A stretch of 64,000 nucleotides of DNA from Cryptomeria japonica (GCF_030272615.1 NC_081406.1:247435218-247499217), one strand, 5' to 3'. Shown: positions 1 through 11,878, numbered from the stretch's first letter. Numbers and translations: made by a program. Notes: a model not told the origin generated them from the sequence alone.

Positions 1-636
1 AACAACATGGATGCAGGAACTAGCAACAGAGTTCAATCGACTTGATTGAGTACCTTGTAGCCAATTATCATGCTAGAAAATTTCACATCAGTGTCTTTGA
101 TGGTGCTGACCCTCATAGATCTTCCATCATGAGTTGCGTCGGTGAGCTTCTCAACTGCAGTGGTGGAGATCTTCTTTTCCTGGTTCCTATCCAACTTTAG
201 GTAACCTGGTGACTGCTTGAATAGCTTCTTTGGTAATCATGTGGGGCCGGTCTAGCTAAATAAATTCATTATGGACCCTGCTCAGAACATATATGATCAC
301 TTCATCCTTGAATTCTGGAATGTATAGGATTCTGGTTAACCCTAGATCCTCAATGATTTGATATTTTGGTTTGATAGTACCAGAGCTTCCTAGTATCATA
401 GATTAATACATCCCCTTGATTTCCTCAGTGCCTAGGTCCTACAAGGTGCAGTGAATATAGGCCTTGGCATCTTTTACATAAACCTCACCATCGGGAACCC
501 TAAAAAACGTGCCAGTAGAATCTTCCTTCATAGCAATTTGGGGAACTTCCTTGAAAACAAGCCTAAGCCTATCCTTGACCTTAACAACAGTGGGATTTGC
601 AATAAAAGTAGGAGTAGATGATGATCTGGATGCCAT
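1..636 (-). pseudogene. Unknown second ORF of non-autonomous Copia-type element A2, N-terminal part, broken
   Basis: The reading starts at 636 (MASRSSSTPTF) and is open to 439. It then continues as broken segments to the window edge, so it is partial. Segments further on read like ITKEAIQAVTRLP (about 217-250) and LTDATHDGRSMRV (about 100-160). Element B carries matching segments, ITKEAMRAITGL and LTGGTSDRCSL, near 9730-9815, so this is the same protein family. It follows the gag-like ORF of A2 and sits where pol would be, but shows no protease, integrase or reverse transcriptase motif. I do not recognise a function. Stops and at least one frameshift make it non-functional here. Confidence 0.55.
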
Positions 637-1011
637 TTCAAAGAAATACCTGGATAATAGTCGTCGGTTGAAGGATTTTGATTACTTCTCATATGACTGC
701 TGGAAATTATTTGGAATGCCTTTACTTGCTCTTGATCGCCTATGATTTCCCTTTGTTTCGCTCTGGTTTGCTAGAGTGCTGGGTGAGTGAAAATGAGTCC
801 ATTTTCCCTTTTTATCAGTGAGTAAACCCTAATTCATCATTGTCATAAATGCATAGTAATGTGCCCTACCGGATGCCGGTTTCACAGTTTTATGCTGGGT
901 GAACCTCCATCAATGATTAATACCACTCTCTAGATCTCTTCCAGTGAATATGCAATATTTGCAATGAATTTTCTAACCCCTTAGGCATATGCCTCAGTTA
1001 TCGGTTGAATT

Positions 1012-1151
1012 TCCTGTCAGTGCAGGAGTGCTCTGGTCTACCGTTGGAGTTACAAGTGCAGTTACCGGTGTAGTTGCATCTCCACATGGTTCTTTAGATT
1101 TTCTAATCCATATCTTGGTGTGATATTGTTGTATTTCATCTACCTTCTGCT
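1012..1151 (-). pseudogene. C-terminal tail of the A2 gag, separated from its body by element A1
   Basis: Just left of the A1 LTR the minus strand reads WIRKSKEPCGDATTPVTALV and onward to a stop near 1012. It is a Thr/Pro-rich linker of the sort that follows the zinc knuckles. Element B has a similar basic/Trp stretch after its knuckles (near 10600). The body of the same gag lies at 3072-4030, so A1 inserted inside this gene. Confidence 0.5.
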
Positions 1152-1499
1152 TGTTAGGGTTTCAAGCAGATTTGAAGCAAATATGAACTAACAATTATAT
1201 GCAGATCTAAATACAAAAGATAAAGGAATAAAACAAGACATAGATAACACAAAGATTTAACGTGGTTCACCCAGAATGGGTTACGTCCACCATACACAGT
1301 CGCCCTATCTTTCTTATTATCTAGCAAAAACAATACATAAACCTCTGTATGCCTTAAGCATCCCAGCCGCTTATAACATGCATTTTTAGGGCAACAGATA
1401 AAGTCGGCCTTTTTATGGTTTTATTACAATGTCGGTTTTCATCAACAAAAAATGTGTTGAGTGTACAATACTTTGCTGATCAATCACCACATATCAACA
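1152..1499 (-). repeat. 3' LTR of element A1 (348 bp)
   Basis: On the plus strand it runs from tgttagggtttcaagc to ccacatatcaaca, that is TG...CA ends, and is followed by a polypurine tract (atctcccacttgg on this strand). It holds the 'acgtggttcaccc' block common in short Copia LTRs. Confidence 0.7.
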
Positions 1500-1559
1500 A
1501 TCTCCCACTTGGAGACTGATCAGGCTCCACACCAAACAATCTCCCACTTGGAGACTGAT
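1496..1559 (-). repeat. Duplicated polypurine-tract segment of A1
   Basis: A 25-bp segment containing the polypurine tract (core ctcccacttggagactgat) occurs at 1496-1520 and again at 1535-1559. The LTR-proximal copy abuts the LTR and is the likely functional tract. Confidence 0.65.
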
Positions 1560-1756
1560 ACTAGACGACACCACTGTACTTGCAGCACCTGCTGGATAAA
1601 ACACAGGGACTCGACTCGTATAAATTCCACAATTATCAATTAAGAAGACCAACAAAAACTGATGAAAAAATTAGCTTCTCCTGTGGAACTGACTTCGTGA
1701 ACATATCGACAGGATTCTCACTTGTGTGAATCTTCTCAAGCCGTAACTGACCCTCC

Positions 1757-1855
1757 TCAGACATAGGAGGATTTCCCATTGTGTGTGAAGAGTTCTTTGC
1801 AAGATGAATGGCACTCTAGCTATCACTATACAATGGGAAATCCTCCTATGTCTGA
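1757..1855. repeat. Perfect 26-bp inverted repeat replacing part of the A1 RNase H region
   Basis: Positions 1757-1782 and 1830-1855 are exact reverse complements, separated by 47 bp. They lie where Copia RNase H should read the SRTKHI..RYHFI block. The reading enters with LYSDS.SAIHLAKNSS and leaves with LEKIHTSENPVDMFTK, but the segment between is replaced by the inverted copy. This fits a replication snap-back or template switch. Confidence 0.8.
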
Positions 1856-3090
1856 CCCAATTCCTCTAGAAAATATTGTAACCAAATCATCTCCTTGCTG
1901 GCTTCTGTAGCAACAACATACTCAACTTCAGTGGTTGAATGTGCAACAACCTTTTGCAGCCTAGAAATCCAATTGACTGCAGTTCCCCCTATGGTAAAAA
2001 CATACCCTATAGTACTCCTCTGTGAATCAATATCACCTGCCAAATCAGAGTCAACAAATCCACTCAGAGAAGCATTAGATCCTTTGAAACATAATGCCTT
2101 TGTAGTAGTTCCTTTCAAATATCAAAGAATCCATTTCACAGCATTCCAATGTTCCATACCCAGATTACTCATAAACCTACTCACAACTCCCACTGTATGT
2201 GCAATAGCTGGCCTTGTGCAAACCATTACGTACATCAGAGTGCCAATAGCTGATGAATATGAGACGTTAGACTTTTTGTTTAGCTCTTCCTGTGCCTTTG
2301 GGCACATCTCCTTAGTCAATTTGAAATGACTTGCCAAAGGTGTACTAACTGCTTTTGCATCCTGCATGTTAAATCTTTTCAACACCTTCTTTATATACTC
2401 ACTTTGGGACAAATTCAAGGTTCTATTTTTCCTGTCCCTTGTAATCCTCATACCAAGAATTTGCTTAGCTGCACCCAAATCCTTCATAGCAAATGACCTG
2501 GCTAATTTATGTTTAAGATCATTTATATGTTGCATATTAGACCCAACAACAAGAATGTCATCAACACAAAGCAACAGGATAATATAACTGCCATTATCCA
2601 ATCTCTTAAAATATACACAATGATTAGAATGACATCTATGATAATCGTGCTCAACCATGAAATTATCAAATTTTAAATACCATTGTCGGGGTGCTTGCTT
2701 TAGGCCATACAAACTTTTCTTCAACCTGCACACCAAGTTCTCCTTACCTTTGATCTCATATCCTTGTGGTTGCAACATGTAGATTTCCTCCTCCAAATCT
2801 CCATGGAGAAAAGTTGTTTTGACATCTAATTGTTCAAGATATAAATCATCTGCAGCCACAAGACTAAGTATAACTCTAATTGAAGTCATTTTTACAACTG
2901 GAGAAAATATTTCAGCATAATCTATACTCTTTTTCTGTGCAAAACCTTTTACCACAAGTGTGGCCTTATATCTTTTCTGACCTCCTTCCTCCTCCTTCAG
3001 CCGATAAACCCATTTGTTAGGCAAGGCTCTTTTTTCTGCAGGTAAAGGGACTAAGTCCCAAGTCTTATTTTTCATTTGCATGCATAACAT
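1846..3090 (-). pseudogene. Copia reverse transcriptase-RNase H remnant of A1
   Basis: From 3090 the protein reads NKTWDLVPLPAEKRALPNKW, then the RT palm motif [33 protein letters not shown] and LLLCVDDILVVG. The catalytic YVDD is CVDD here, a one-base change from Tyr. After a stop near 2120 the RNase H continues in another frame (2118-1846) with GFVDSDLAGDIDSQRSTIGY, HSTTEVEYVVATEASKEMIW and LEELGQ. These are typical of Tnt1/Tork Copia elements. The ORF would reverse-transcribe the element RNA into cDNA. It lacks gag, protease and integrase, and has a frameshift, so it is dead. Confidence 0.9.
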
Positions 3091-4030
3091 GTAACATTGT
3101 TCTTTTGAATTGCTTTGACATATCCAGTGTCATTCCTTGACCTACATTGATTAGCCAAATGACCAAAATTTCCACATGCATGATATTTAACATTCATTTT
3201 GCAATCTTCTGACTGATGACCATATTTCTTGCAATTTGTGCATTGATCGGGAACTGAATTGTAGTTTTGATTTGCTCTATTTCTACATTGTCTACCCATA
3301 TACCCAAATTTATTACAAACAAAACATCTACCATTGAATATGTAAGCATTAGATTGTCTTACCGGTTTCCTCTGGTCTGATGAGTTCTGCATACCGATTG
3401 TCTGATCTTCATTTGCAATACCAGAGCTTTCACCTTGTACAAATGCAAGTCCTCTAGAATCACTCTTCCTTTGCCTTTTCAATAAATCATCCAAGTGTGC
3501 AACACTAATCCTAAATTTTTCTTTATACTCACTTGTAGTAGTCAGATCATCTCTTAGAGTTGTTATTTGTCTTTCAAGCTCTTGTTCATTATTCTGAGAG
3601 TATACCAAATCAGTTCTCAACAGATTATTCTCATGAGTCAATCTGCCACATTCATCAAATTTGTTCTTTAGAGATATAACACGATTTTCTTCCTTCTTAT
3701 TTCTGTCCTTGATATCTTTTGATAAGCTCATAGTCAGGTCTTGCATTTCATTCTTCATGAGCATGTTTTCTTGAGTCGGCTTCTGACATTGTTCCTTAAG
3801 TGCATTTTTCTCTTCATCATCTTGGTTTTGCAAAAGTTCCTTTCTCTTAGCTTGAGCAGACGATAACCTTTCTTGCAGAATAAGAATGAATTCATTTGCA
3901 GAATAAGAATGAATTCATTAGCAGAATTACATTCATCTTGCAGTTTCAGGTTCTTCATCCTTTTAGCATCATAGTCCTCAAGTGCCATCTCAAGTTGCTT
4001 CTCCATATCCATGTTCAATGATTTCGGTTT
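3072..4030 (-). pseudogene. Coiled-coil and zinc-knuckle gag-like protein of A2, broken
   Basis: The ORF starts just after the primer-binding site (MDMEKQLEMALEDYD, about 4015). A heptad-rich, Glu/Lys/Asn-rich coiled coil spans about 4015-3480. Zinc knuckles follow near 3370-3075: CFVCNKFGYMGRQC (His replaced by Tyr), CTNCKKYGHQSEDC (intact CCHC), YHACGNFGHLANQC (first Cys lost) and the start of CYAC. A 23-bp tandem duplication at 3874-3919 shifts the frame. Element A1 interrupts the last knuckle. Presumed role: nucleocapsid-like RNA-binding protein of the element; that is inference from the knuckles. Unlike D and E, no UBN2-type gag domain is seen. Confidence 0.7.
3874..3919 (-). repeat. 23-bp tandem duplication in the A2 gag
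   Basis: The unit tgcagaataagaatgaattc plus three bases starts at 3874 and again at 3897. Because 23 is not a multiple of three it shifts the gag frame. Confidence 0.85.
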
Positions 4031-4072
4031 CAGGATCTTCCTCAAGTTGTTAAACTTCCTCCGAGGTAACAA

Positions 4073-4084
4073 GCTCTGATACCA
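4073..4084 (-). other. Primer-binding site of A2
   Basis: Plus strand gctctgatacca, minus strand TGGTATCAGAGC, the usual initiator-Met tRNA primer site of plant Copia elements, two bases from the 5' LTR. Confidence 0.85.
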
Positions 4085-4086
4085 AT

Positions 4087-4988
4087 TGTTGGAATACAAT
4101 GAACCCAAAAATACTGAGATGGGGGGGTGGTGAATCAGTGTTCTGCCGATAACACAAGATTTGAACCTTTTATAACATACACATATAAATTGGTAAATAA
4201 AGAAACATATAACATGAACCAAATAAACCAGCCACATGAATGAACACCATAACACACATAATTTATACATGGAAAACCTCAAAGAAGAAAAACCAGGGTG
4301 GGATTTTTGACCCACAATATCAATTCATTGGCCATATGAAAGATATTAGATAACATGAGGGCCTGCACATGCAGGAAGGCACACTACCTAGAGCACACTG
4401 CTCAACATAAAAGAGTCTCACTGACTACAAGATTCTGCTGAAATAAAACAGTACTGATCAACTCACAAAATGCATCTGCAATGCCAAAAAGAGTTCTAGT
4501 TAAAGCTCTGTTCTTTACCGATTCATAAACCCTGAACCTTCTATGGTATCTCCTCTTCCTCCAAGAATGCTTTACAAACTATCTACTGCTAATAGCATGA
4601 TATTACATTTGCATACAAAATGACCTTCATACATATCCTTCACATAACATAGTTATGCTATTATTCTCCTATCTCTCATCCTCAAAAATGATCTAACAGA
4701 CTGACTTATATACCCTTAAAAACAATATGCCTTGTGTTGGCTTACAATACAAAAGATATACAATGTCAGCCCAATACAATAATTACAAAATGATGTTACA
4801 ATAAAATCTTTCGGATCTAGACTGGTTTCGGCTTCATTGAAATGCTGGATGTCGGTGCCGGTGATGACCCTGAATACTCAATACCGGTATCTGCCAATGT
4901 ATGCCTCCAAATGTGGGTATATGCCTTCAATATAATCTTGTTGCCATCAATGACAACATATGATTCCAATGAGTGTCGATTGCCAAAA
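4087..4988 (-). repeat. 5' LTR of element A2 (about 902 bp)
   Basis: The inner end is tgttggaatac next to the primer-binding site. The outer end is near gattgccaa (4977-4988), where the usual ...gccaaca has become gccaaaa. It shares the 'gggcctgcacatgcaggaagg' region and the 'gagtctcactgacta' region with the LTRs of D and E. The partner 3' LTR lies outside the window. Confidence 0.7.
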
Positions 4989-5698
4989 AATTGTGCATAA
5001 CAATTTGTTATAAATTGTCTTATCAATTTGTCATAAATGTGTATAGCAATGTGTCATATTCCTTGTATAGAAATGTGTCATATTTTGACATAGCATGTGT
5101 CATGCTTTGTCTCCTCATTTTGCCAATTTTGAATGAAGTTGCTTCTTCCTTTTTTCTTAATGCTAATTTGGTCCTTTCATCAATTTCTGTATAAGTTGTG
5201 CACATTTTCTCATCATTTTCAACCATGCTTCGAGTACCCTTATGATGTTGTTTTCACTTTGCATCTTTGTAGGTGAGATCCAAAAAAGTCCTATTTAAAG
5301 GTGAAAGAAGAACAATGAAGAATTATGGAGGAGACATATGCATTTGTGATGGTTTGCATTTGTTTTGATAGTCTTGTCTTCATATCTTTATTAATTAAAT
5401 TAGGTTCTATTTCATTATAATTTAGGTTTGTGGTTGCCTAGTTATATTACTTTGATGCCTTTACCTGATTTTCTAGTTACAGATTGATTTCATTTTTTAT
5501 TAAGGGTAAAGCAGGTTTTGAGGGGACTCAAAACCCCTTACAATGGTTGTTGAAAGGACTTGAAACCATATACACAAGTGAATCACTACCAATAGATATA
5601 AATTAGACAACCAACAGCCTAAACACAACACAAGAAAATAATCAAAGAATTAGTAAACCATTTGCAAGAGAAAGAAGGTTGAAGCCACCTGACAACTT
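4989..5698. other. Unassigned sequence between elements A2 and B
   Basis: AT-rich, no coding frame I can support. Near 5040-5110 it holds loose repeats of 'atgtgtcata'. From about 5505 a different sequence begins (gggtaaagcaggttttgagg) that is probably an older repeat hit by element B. Confidence 0.5.
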
Positions 5699-6515
5699 TG
5701 TTGAATATCCGAAATATTGAGAGGGGAGGGGCAAATCAATATTCCATTGAACTTATTAAAAATTCTAACTAACCAATCACATAACATAATTTAAATGCAG
5801 TAAAGGAAATCAACACAAAACACATAACATCGGATTTATACGTGGAAAAGCCAACATGGGAAAAAACCACCGGGAGAGTATCTCTCAATCATAGAGAAAT
5901 ATGTAACCGGTTGCATAGTACAAGGGGTGGCTCACTACCCAAATACAAAAAGGCTCATTGTCGGATGATAGGCTTATAGCTAGAGTACAAAAATTAAATT
6001 TCTAGAGTTGCATCTAACATATGCATGAATTATAGTTTCGTTGAAGTACACAAATTGCTTTTATATCCACTGTACATACACCGTATAACAACATTCACAT
6101 CCACAAAGGTTTTCACATATACAATATGTATACAATATCTATTTTTCAACAACCATATCTCTATCTTGCAAAAATGATGGTTATATATATCTACACCAAA
6201 TATTTTAATAAGTTGGCTCAATTGGAGAAGGGATGGGACCAAAATGAACACACACACTACTACAAAAATGTCTTCATAAGATGTTGGCTTCAATCTTGAT
6301 TCCAAAATACCTTGTAGAATACGTCTTTCATATATTCAGACAGGACTGAATCTAAATTTGCCTTGTAGATTTTGCCTTAATCATACTCAAATGGGACCAA
6401 ACCCAAAATGCATTCTGGTGAAGTATATACCAAAACTCAAAACTGCATGAAGTAAGCAAACATACATTGCATAATAAAGGAGTAAAAGAAACAGACCAAT
6501 AAAAAAAGGCCAACA
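5699..6515 (-). repeat. 3' LTR of element B (817 bp)
   Basis: Starts tgttgaatatccgaa, ends aaaaggccaaca. It aligns by eye with 19525-20451 over long stretches (for example 'gttgcatctaacatatgcatg'-like blocks). The other LTR carries an extra segment near 19764-19805. Confidence 0.85.
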
Positions 6516-7191
6516 ATCTCCCCCTTTGTCATTGATGGCAACATAAAGTAATATAGTATAAGTTTTCTCAACTAAAATTAAAAACACTAACAACTGAAAC
6601 TGTCTAACAGTTTTTACATGATAAACATAATGTTGCCCCCCCTTTGACAACATTGACAAAGGGCAAAAACTAAGAAATGTGCATAAACATATCTATCCCT
6701 AAGGGAGAAAACCAATGCTAATCAGAGAATTGCTTAATCTTCTGAACATGTGCAGTCCAATGCTTGTCCCAATAGGAGATAGCCTTTGTCAGGAACTTGA
6801 TTTGTACTTGCAAGGATGCATGCATCTTCTTTGCTTCTTGTATTGAACCAAGTTTAAAATATGTGAACTATAAAGCTTTTGAAAGAGGTCAGATTATGAT
6901 CGATATGCTTTCACTGCTCATGTCCTGCAATTGACCTAAAGGAAGTATGATATCATCCCTTTGCTTCTGTAACTCATAGTATCTCTTGTGGAGCTCTTCA
7001 ATAACCGATTTGGCAGAGCCAAATAGATCCTAAGATAACTGGTAGTTGGCATAGGCCTACTAGATTTTGTCTTCAATGATATTCATTTCATCTTTGATGC
7101 TCTTTGTGGAATCTAGCCATTGAATGTTGTATGAGAAAAATACATCTCAATTTGATAAATATGATTGGCCTTGAGAGATGAGTTGGGTGAG
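6516..7191 (-). other. Polypurine tract and 3' non-coding region of element B
   Basis: The tract is atctccccctttg on the plus strand, beginning at 6516 right beside the LTR. Further in, the plus-strand sequence to 7191 has no open frame I can support, although its style (Leu/Glu/Lys-rich on the minus strand) suggests decayed coding sequence. Confidence 0.6.
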
Positions 7192-10100
7192 CTAATGATG
7201 TGCAGTCTCACATTTACCTTTAAGTTCTTGTAGCGGCTTCTCTCTATCTTCTTCTCTATCTTTCTGATATTTTTCCTTTAATTTTTCTGAGTGATTTTTC
7301 AATGAACTAATTAACACTTTGCATTTATCAACATTGGGGGTATGTGGATCTAATTGAAATCCAAACATCGTAGCATGAAGTACAATAAGAAGTTCTTCAA
7401 CAATTTTATCTTTCTTTTGAGTTTCACCTATAAAATCTTGTCTTGTGGAAAATAAGAAAGATTCTCCAATTTGATACTTATGTACTGGATCATCTTTAGA
7501 AAAATCAACTATTGGCTTGGAAGAAGTTATGGGTTGAATGTTCAAGGGTGAAGTGAACAGACTCTTCTAGGAGTCATCAATTGTACCGGAACTGGTACCA
7601 ATCACAGTGACAATCTTAGATGCCTTTCCACTTGACTTATTGCCTAGATTTTTTATCTTATCTTCTAATGTAGCCTTGAGATCAAATTCACTTCTCTTGA
7701 TTTGCTGTCATCTATCCTTCCTGACTTTTGTCAGTCGAGATTTCAATTTCTTTTTCCTTTCCAAAATTAGGGTTTATTGGAGGATCAAGAAGTTCCAGGT
7801 GCATCCATTACATCACTCATAACATGCACATTATCTATAGTGTCAGTATTCACAGTCGCAAAATCACTAGTAGGGGTATTGGAGTCAACAGTGGGTAGCA
7901 TACCATGGTTCTTTGCAATAGTCATTACTTTTTCAGTGATTTCATCCTTAAGCTTTTCCTAAGCATTAGGTTATCCTAACATAAGATCACCTAAACATTT
8001 TTTTGTCCTCAATTCAGTCTTACAAACTTCTATAAGATTGGCTTTATCTTCCTTCGAAAGGGCAGAACCAGCGAAATAAAAAACTTGATACTTAATAACT
8101 GGTTCTTCCTCTCTTGTAATTTGTCCAATTCTAATTAACTCCTCCCACAATTCAACTAGAATATGTTTCTTAAACAGTTCTACAATAAAATATAATTTAA
8201 CACAATACAATAGAATTTTTTTTACTATACAACTTTAATCTTCATCACTGGCTTCATTATAGAGATCCCCTACCTCTTTTGGGTTTTCTCCTTGTGCAAT
8301 TGATTCAAACAAGCTCTCTGCATTAAGGGGTTTCTTGAATTTCTTGGCCTTTGGCTTCTGGACATGTATCCGGTATTTCTCTGGTTCTTCTTCTTCCTTG
8401 GACTCAATCATTATTTTTTCCTCTTTGCTTCTTTTGGCTTCTTTCCTTTTGAGGAACCAGATGGAGGGAGTACCTTCAGGGTCTTTTCTTTTGCAAAGGA
8501 TCCAGATGAGCCAACAAGTTTTTTGAACCGCCTATACTCAGTTACCTCTTCTTCAGTTAAATTTGTTTTAGCCATTGACTCCTGAACAACCTTCTTCACA
8601 TTCTTTTCTCAGGTCTTCTTTGAATGTTCCATGTGAACCTTCAAAGACATTTTAGTTGTTGTCCCAAACCGTTCTTTTGGGTTTTCTCCTTGTGCAATTG
8701 ATTCAAACAAGCTCTTCACATTAAGAGGTTTCTTGAATTTCTTGGCCTTTGGCTTCTGGAAATGTATCCGGTATTTCTCTAGTTCTTCTTCTTCCTTGGA
8801 CTCGATCATTATTTTTTTCCTCTTTGCTTCTTTTGGCTTCTTTCCTTTTGAGGAACCGGATGGAGGGAGTACCTTCAGGGTCTTTTCTTTTGCAAAGGAT
8901 CTAGATGAGCCAACAAGTTTTTTGAACCGCCTATACTCAGTTACCTCTTCTCCAGTAAAATTTGTTTTAGCCATTGACTCCTGAACAACCTTCTTCACAT
9001 TCTTTTCTCAGGTCTTATTTGAATGTTCCATGTTAACCTTCAAAGACATTTTAGTTGTTGTCCCAAACCGTTCTTGAGATTCATCCATAGGTCTCTTCAA
9101 CAATATTTGAGGTGTGCTCTCTATCATTTCGTATGTAACCTCATAGCCAAATGGTGGAATCCATATTTTCCTTGGCACGATGGCTTCCATAAAACACTTG
9201 TTAGTCGTGAACACAAAGGTGATATCATATTTGCATTTCTCAACCATTTCCTTAGGAATTCTTTGCCTCCTTTGCATATTGAGTTTAAGGATAAATAAGT
9301 GGTGAACACTTCTTCCCTTGTCATCTTGTTAATAAATCTCCTCAACCTATCTACAATTTGGTGACCTACCAGTCTTGCTGGTGACCAAAGCACTTTTCCT
9401 TGATCGAGAACCTCTTGTAGAAAATAAAATAAGATACATAGAGCTAGGGTTCCATAGTTGAAGAGGTGCTTCTTATTTCCGCACTATGCAAGGTTTTGTA
9501 GGGACTCCTACATCCAGATTTCACAAAGATCAAAATCTTTGTTAAGCTTAGCTATCTCGTAAGCCATGTTCATGGTCGTGGCCAAAATAGAATTATCTTA
9601 GTTGGTGAAGTAGATTTTATTCCCTATCATCATTGCCAGGTACTTTACCAACACATTCTCAACGAAAGAAATAGACAAAGAACACCTATCAGAAGTTCCT
9701 CCTGTCAGATCCCTAACATCCTAATTCCTTACCAATTTCAGAGTAGGAATGTCTCAGGAATTACTCAAACCAGTAATAGCTCTCATTGCTTCCTTGGTGA
9801 TAAGATGGGTTTGATCTAACCACAAGAACTTGTCATGTAATCTACTCATTGCTAATCTGACCCATTTTTCATCATAGAAAAAAATTAGAAAATGATGCCA
9901 AGTGTTCAATCTCTTTTTAAGAAGTGTTTTAAATTAAGGTTTTACCTGAACACTCTTTCCAGTCATCTTTTTTGTCCATAGATCTAGCATCTTCCTATGA
10001 TGATCGAATTCATCAAGCTTCACATGAATGTAAGACCAAATGTCTTTAGCCAATATGACCCCAATGGGTATGTTTGAGAATGCCTTAGCCAGATCGACCT

Positions 10101-10200
10101 CCATCACCTTATATGGAGTTTTCTCAAATTCTAGATGGGGCTCAATGGAAATATCAACAAAAATAGGAGTGGCCATGGTTATAGACTCAACAAATTTCAA
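7192..10200 (-). pseudogene. Unknown second ORF of element B, broken into fragments
   Basis: Fragments in minus-strand order: about 10200-9934 (MATPIFVDISIEPHLEFEKT from 10176; VILAKDIWSYIHVKLDEF), about 9880-9420 (DQTHLITKEAMRAITGL, LTGGTSDRCSL, NMAYEIAKLNKDFDLCEIW), 9277-9008 (RKIWIPPFGYEVTYEMIEST), 8998-8277 (a Lys-rich part in two tandem copies), 8210-7971 and 7545-7192 (HKYQIGESFLF, EKYQKDREEDREKPLQELK). A2 carries the same protein. Several frameshifts and stops are present. It occupies the place of pol, but I see no catalytic motif of protease, integrase, RT or RNase H. Function unknown. Confidence 0.6.
8277..9072 (-). repeat. 398-bp tandem duplication inside the element B second ORF
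   Basis: The block starting ttttgggttttctccttg occurs at 8277 and again at 8675, and both copies run in step to about 8674 and 9072. Each codes for MKKVVQESMAKTN and a Lys-rich PPSGSSKGKKPKEAKRKK stretch. The copies differ at only a few bases, so the duplication looks recent relative to the element. Confidence 0.85.
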
Positions 10201-10549
10201 CTCAAATTGATTCGTTGAGAAACCCTAAATACCTTGATCACCTTCAATACAATGCCTCTTTGACTCAGGGTGACATAACATTTGTCAAAAAGTCCTCTTT
10301 TTAACCTTTCATCCACTATCTCACATTAAATATTTATGTGCTATCATCCACTACCTCAAATTTTGTAATAAGATGCTAGACTTCCATGATGAGTTATGCT
10401 TTCAATATACTTAGTCGGACCTAGAGACACTTTGCAATGCCATTACTATGCCCTCACTCTCTTTGGCAGGGAAAAATAATATTTCTTTGATTACTCCCCC
10501 CAGGCCAAAGCCCCATATTAATTAGTTTCTAGATGAAGTACTTGCACCA

Positions 10550-10971
10550 GAGCTAGGTGCATCCACAAATTATTTCTTCCTCCAGATCTTCTTCATCTTA
10601 GCCTTCACATCTACATTGATCTTTTTTGTCGGTTTATTTGGAGCTTTAACCTCATTCCTTCTGCATTGCTTTGCCATGTGTCTAGATTTGTTGTTGTTGT
10701 AATATCTAATATTTACTAGAGCTTGTGTTGACCAGCACTGGTTAGCTTTGTGTCAAAAAATATTGCATGTATAACATCGACCTTTTAAGTGATTATATTT
10801 ATTTTGATTTAGAACCAGATTCCTACATTGATTAGTTTTGTGACCACATTTATTGCATGTATAACATCTACTGGAGAATAAATTAGAATTTTGACTCATA
10901 TTAAATTCCTACATTCTACTACCTTATGACCTATTTTATTGCATTTATAACAAGAATCATTAAGGAAGGTA
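10550..10971 (-). pseudogene. Zinc-knuckle part of the element B gag-like ORF
   Basis: The minus strand reads CYTCNKCGHKTNQC (intact CCHC) and CYTC....HKANQC, followed by RHMAKQC and a basic tail ending in KINVDVKAKMKKIW. The coiled-coil half lies at 18906-19510 on the far side of element C, which split the gene. The knuckles would bind RNA in a nucleocapsid. Stops are present. Confidence 0.6.
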
Positions 10972-11876
10972 TGTTGCAAATGTGATGTTTATGGTTGTCA
11001 TTGATGTCAACATATGAGTTGGTGTTTGGAAGTTGTGTTAGAGTTGATATTATGTTTTTGCATATTTATGGTGATCTATATTTCTCTATTGATCGGATAT
11101 GGTGTTGATTGATTGTATTCATGAGTATCTTGGTTTGATTCTTACTTTTTTTGTGTTGGGTAGTGCTATTTTGGGTCCGAATCAGGTCTGGAATTTGAGG
11201 ATAAGTATCAACATTTGTGTAGAATATGAGTTATGTTTTGGGTTTGAAATTTTTGATGGATGTAACATGTTGATCTATGATGTGTATTGTGGTATGGTCT
11301 ACTTCTCATTCCTTCCCACCATTGAAATGTTTAGTGTTGACATATTTTCAAATCTATGTCTTGCCTGACTTAGAAGATTATGTTTCTCGGAGACAAAATA
11401 TATAAGAGGATGAATTAAATGAAGAAGATATGAAAGATATGCAACATTGAAAAGGAAAGATTTGATTTTTGATGATATGCGAAGTGTGTTGTTGCTGAGG
11501 CATCGAAAATAGTTCTGGTATTGCAAATTGTGTTACAGTGGTGGATTCTCTCTTTCTTTCTTTCTTCCTTCAACAATGAGCTTTTTCTGGGTAGTGAGCC
11601 CACCTGCAGTGAGCATTCTGACAATGAGCCACCTTTTGTAAAAAACACCTTAACCAATGTCATATATTGAGAACTAACATTTTTCGTGGTTTTTCTCTTC
11701 TTAGGTTTTTCACATCATATCTGGTGTTCATTGTATGATCGGTTGTGTGTATGTGTTTTCATGTTATATCTACTTTAATTAACTATGATAGTTATTACAA
11801 ATATGTACACGTATTGAAAGAAAGATTAAGTTGTCAACTAATTCAATCCCCCTCTCAGTTGCCCAGATATTTAACA
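10972..11876 (+). repeat. 5' LTR of element C (905 bp)
   Basis: TG...CA ends, beginning tgttgcaaatgtgatg and ending cagatatttaaca. A tatataagagg at 11399-11409 is a good TATA candidate. Confidence 0.9.
11399..11409 (+). promoter_or_regulatory. Candidate TATA box in the element C 5' LTR
   Basis: tatataagagg lies about 480 bp before the LTR end. The 3' LTR copy at the matching place reads acatataagatg, so it has decayed there. Confidence 0.45.
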
Positions 11877-11878
11877 AG

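Larger units (their letters stand above)
1152..3085 (-). mobile_element. Element A1: 5'-truncated Ty1/Copia retrotransposon (Tnt1/Tork-like) inside the A2 gag
   Basis: A 3' LTR (1152-1499), a polypurine tract and an RT-RNase H region lie in minus-strand order. Gag, protease, integrase and the 5' LTR are missing. At about 3070-3090 the A2 zinc-knuckle frame changes abruptly into the RT N-terminus. The sequence left of the LTR resumes the A2 gag tail, which supports nesting rather than a simple hybrid element. No target-site duplication can be read because the 5' end is lost. Confidence 0.7.
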
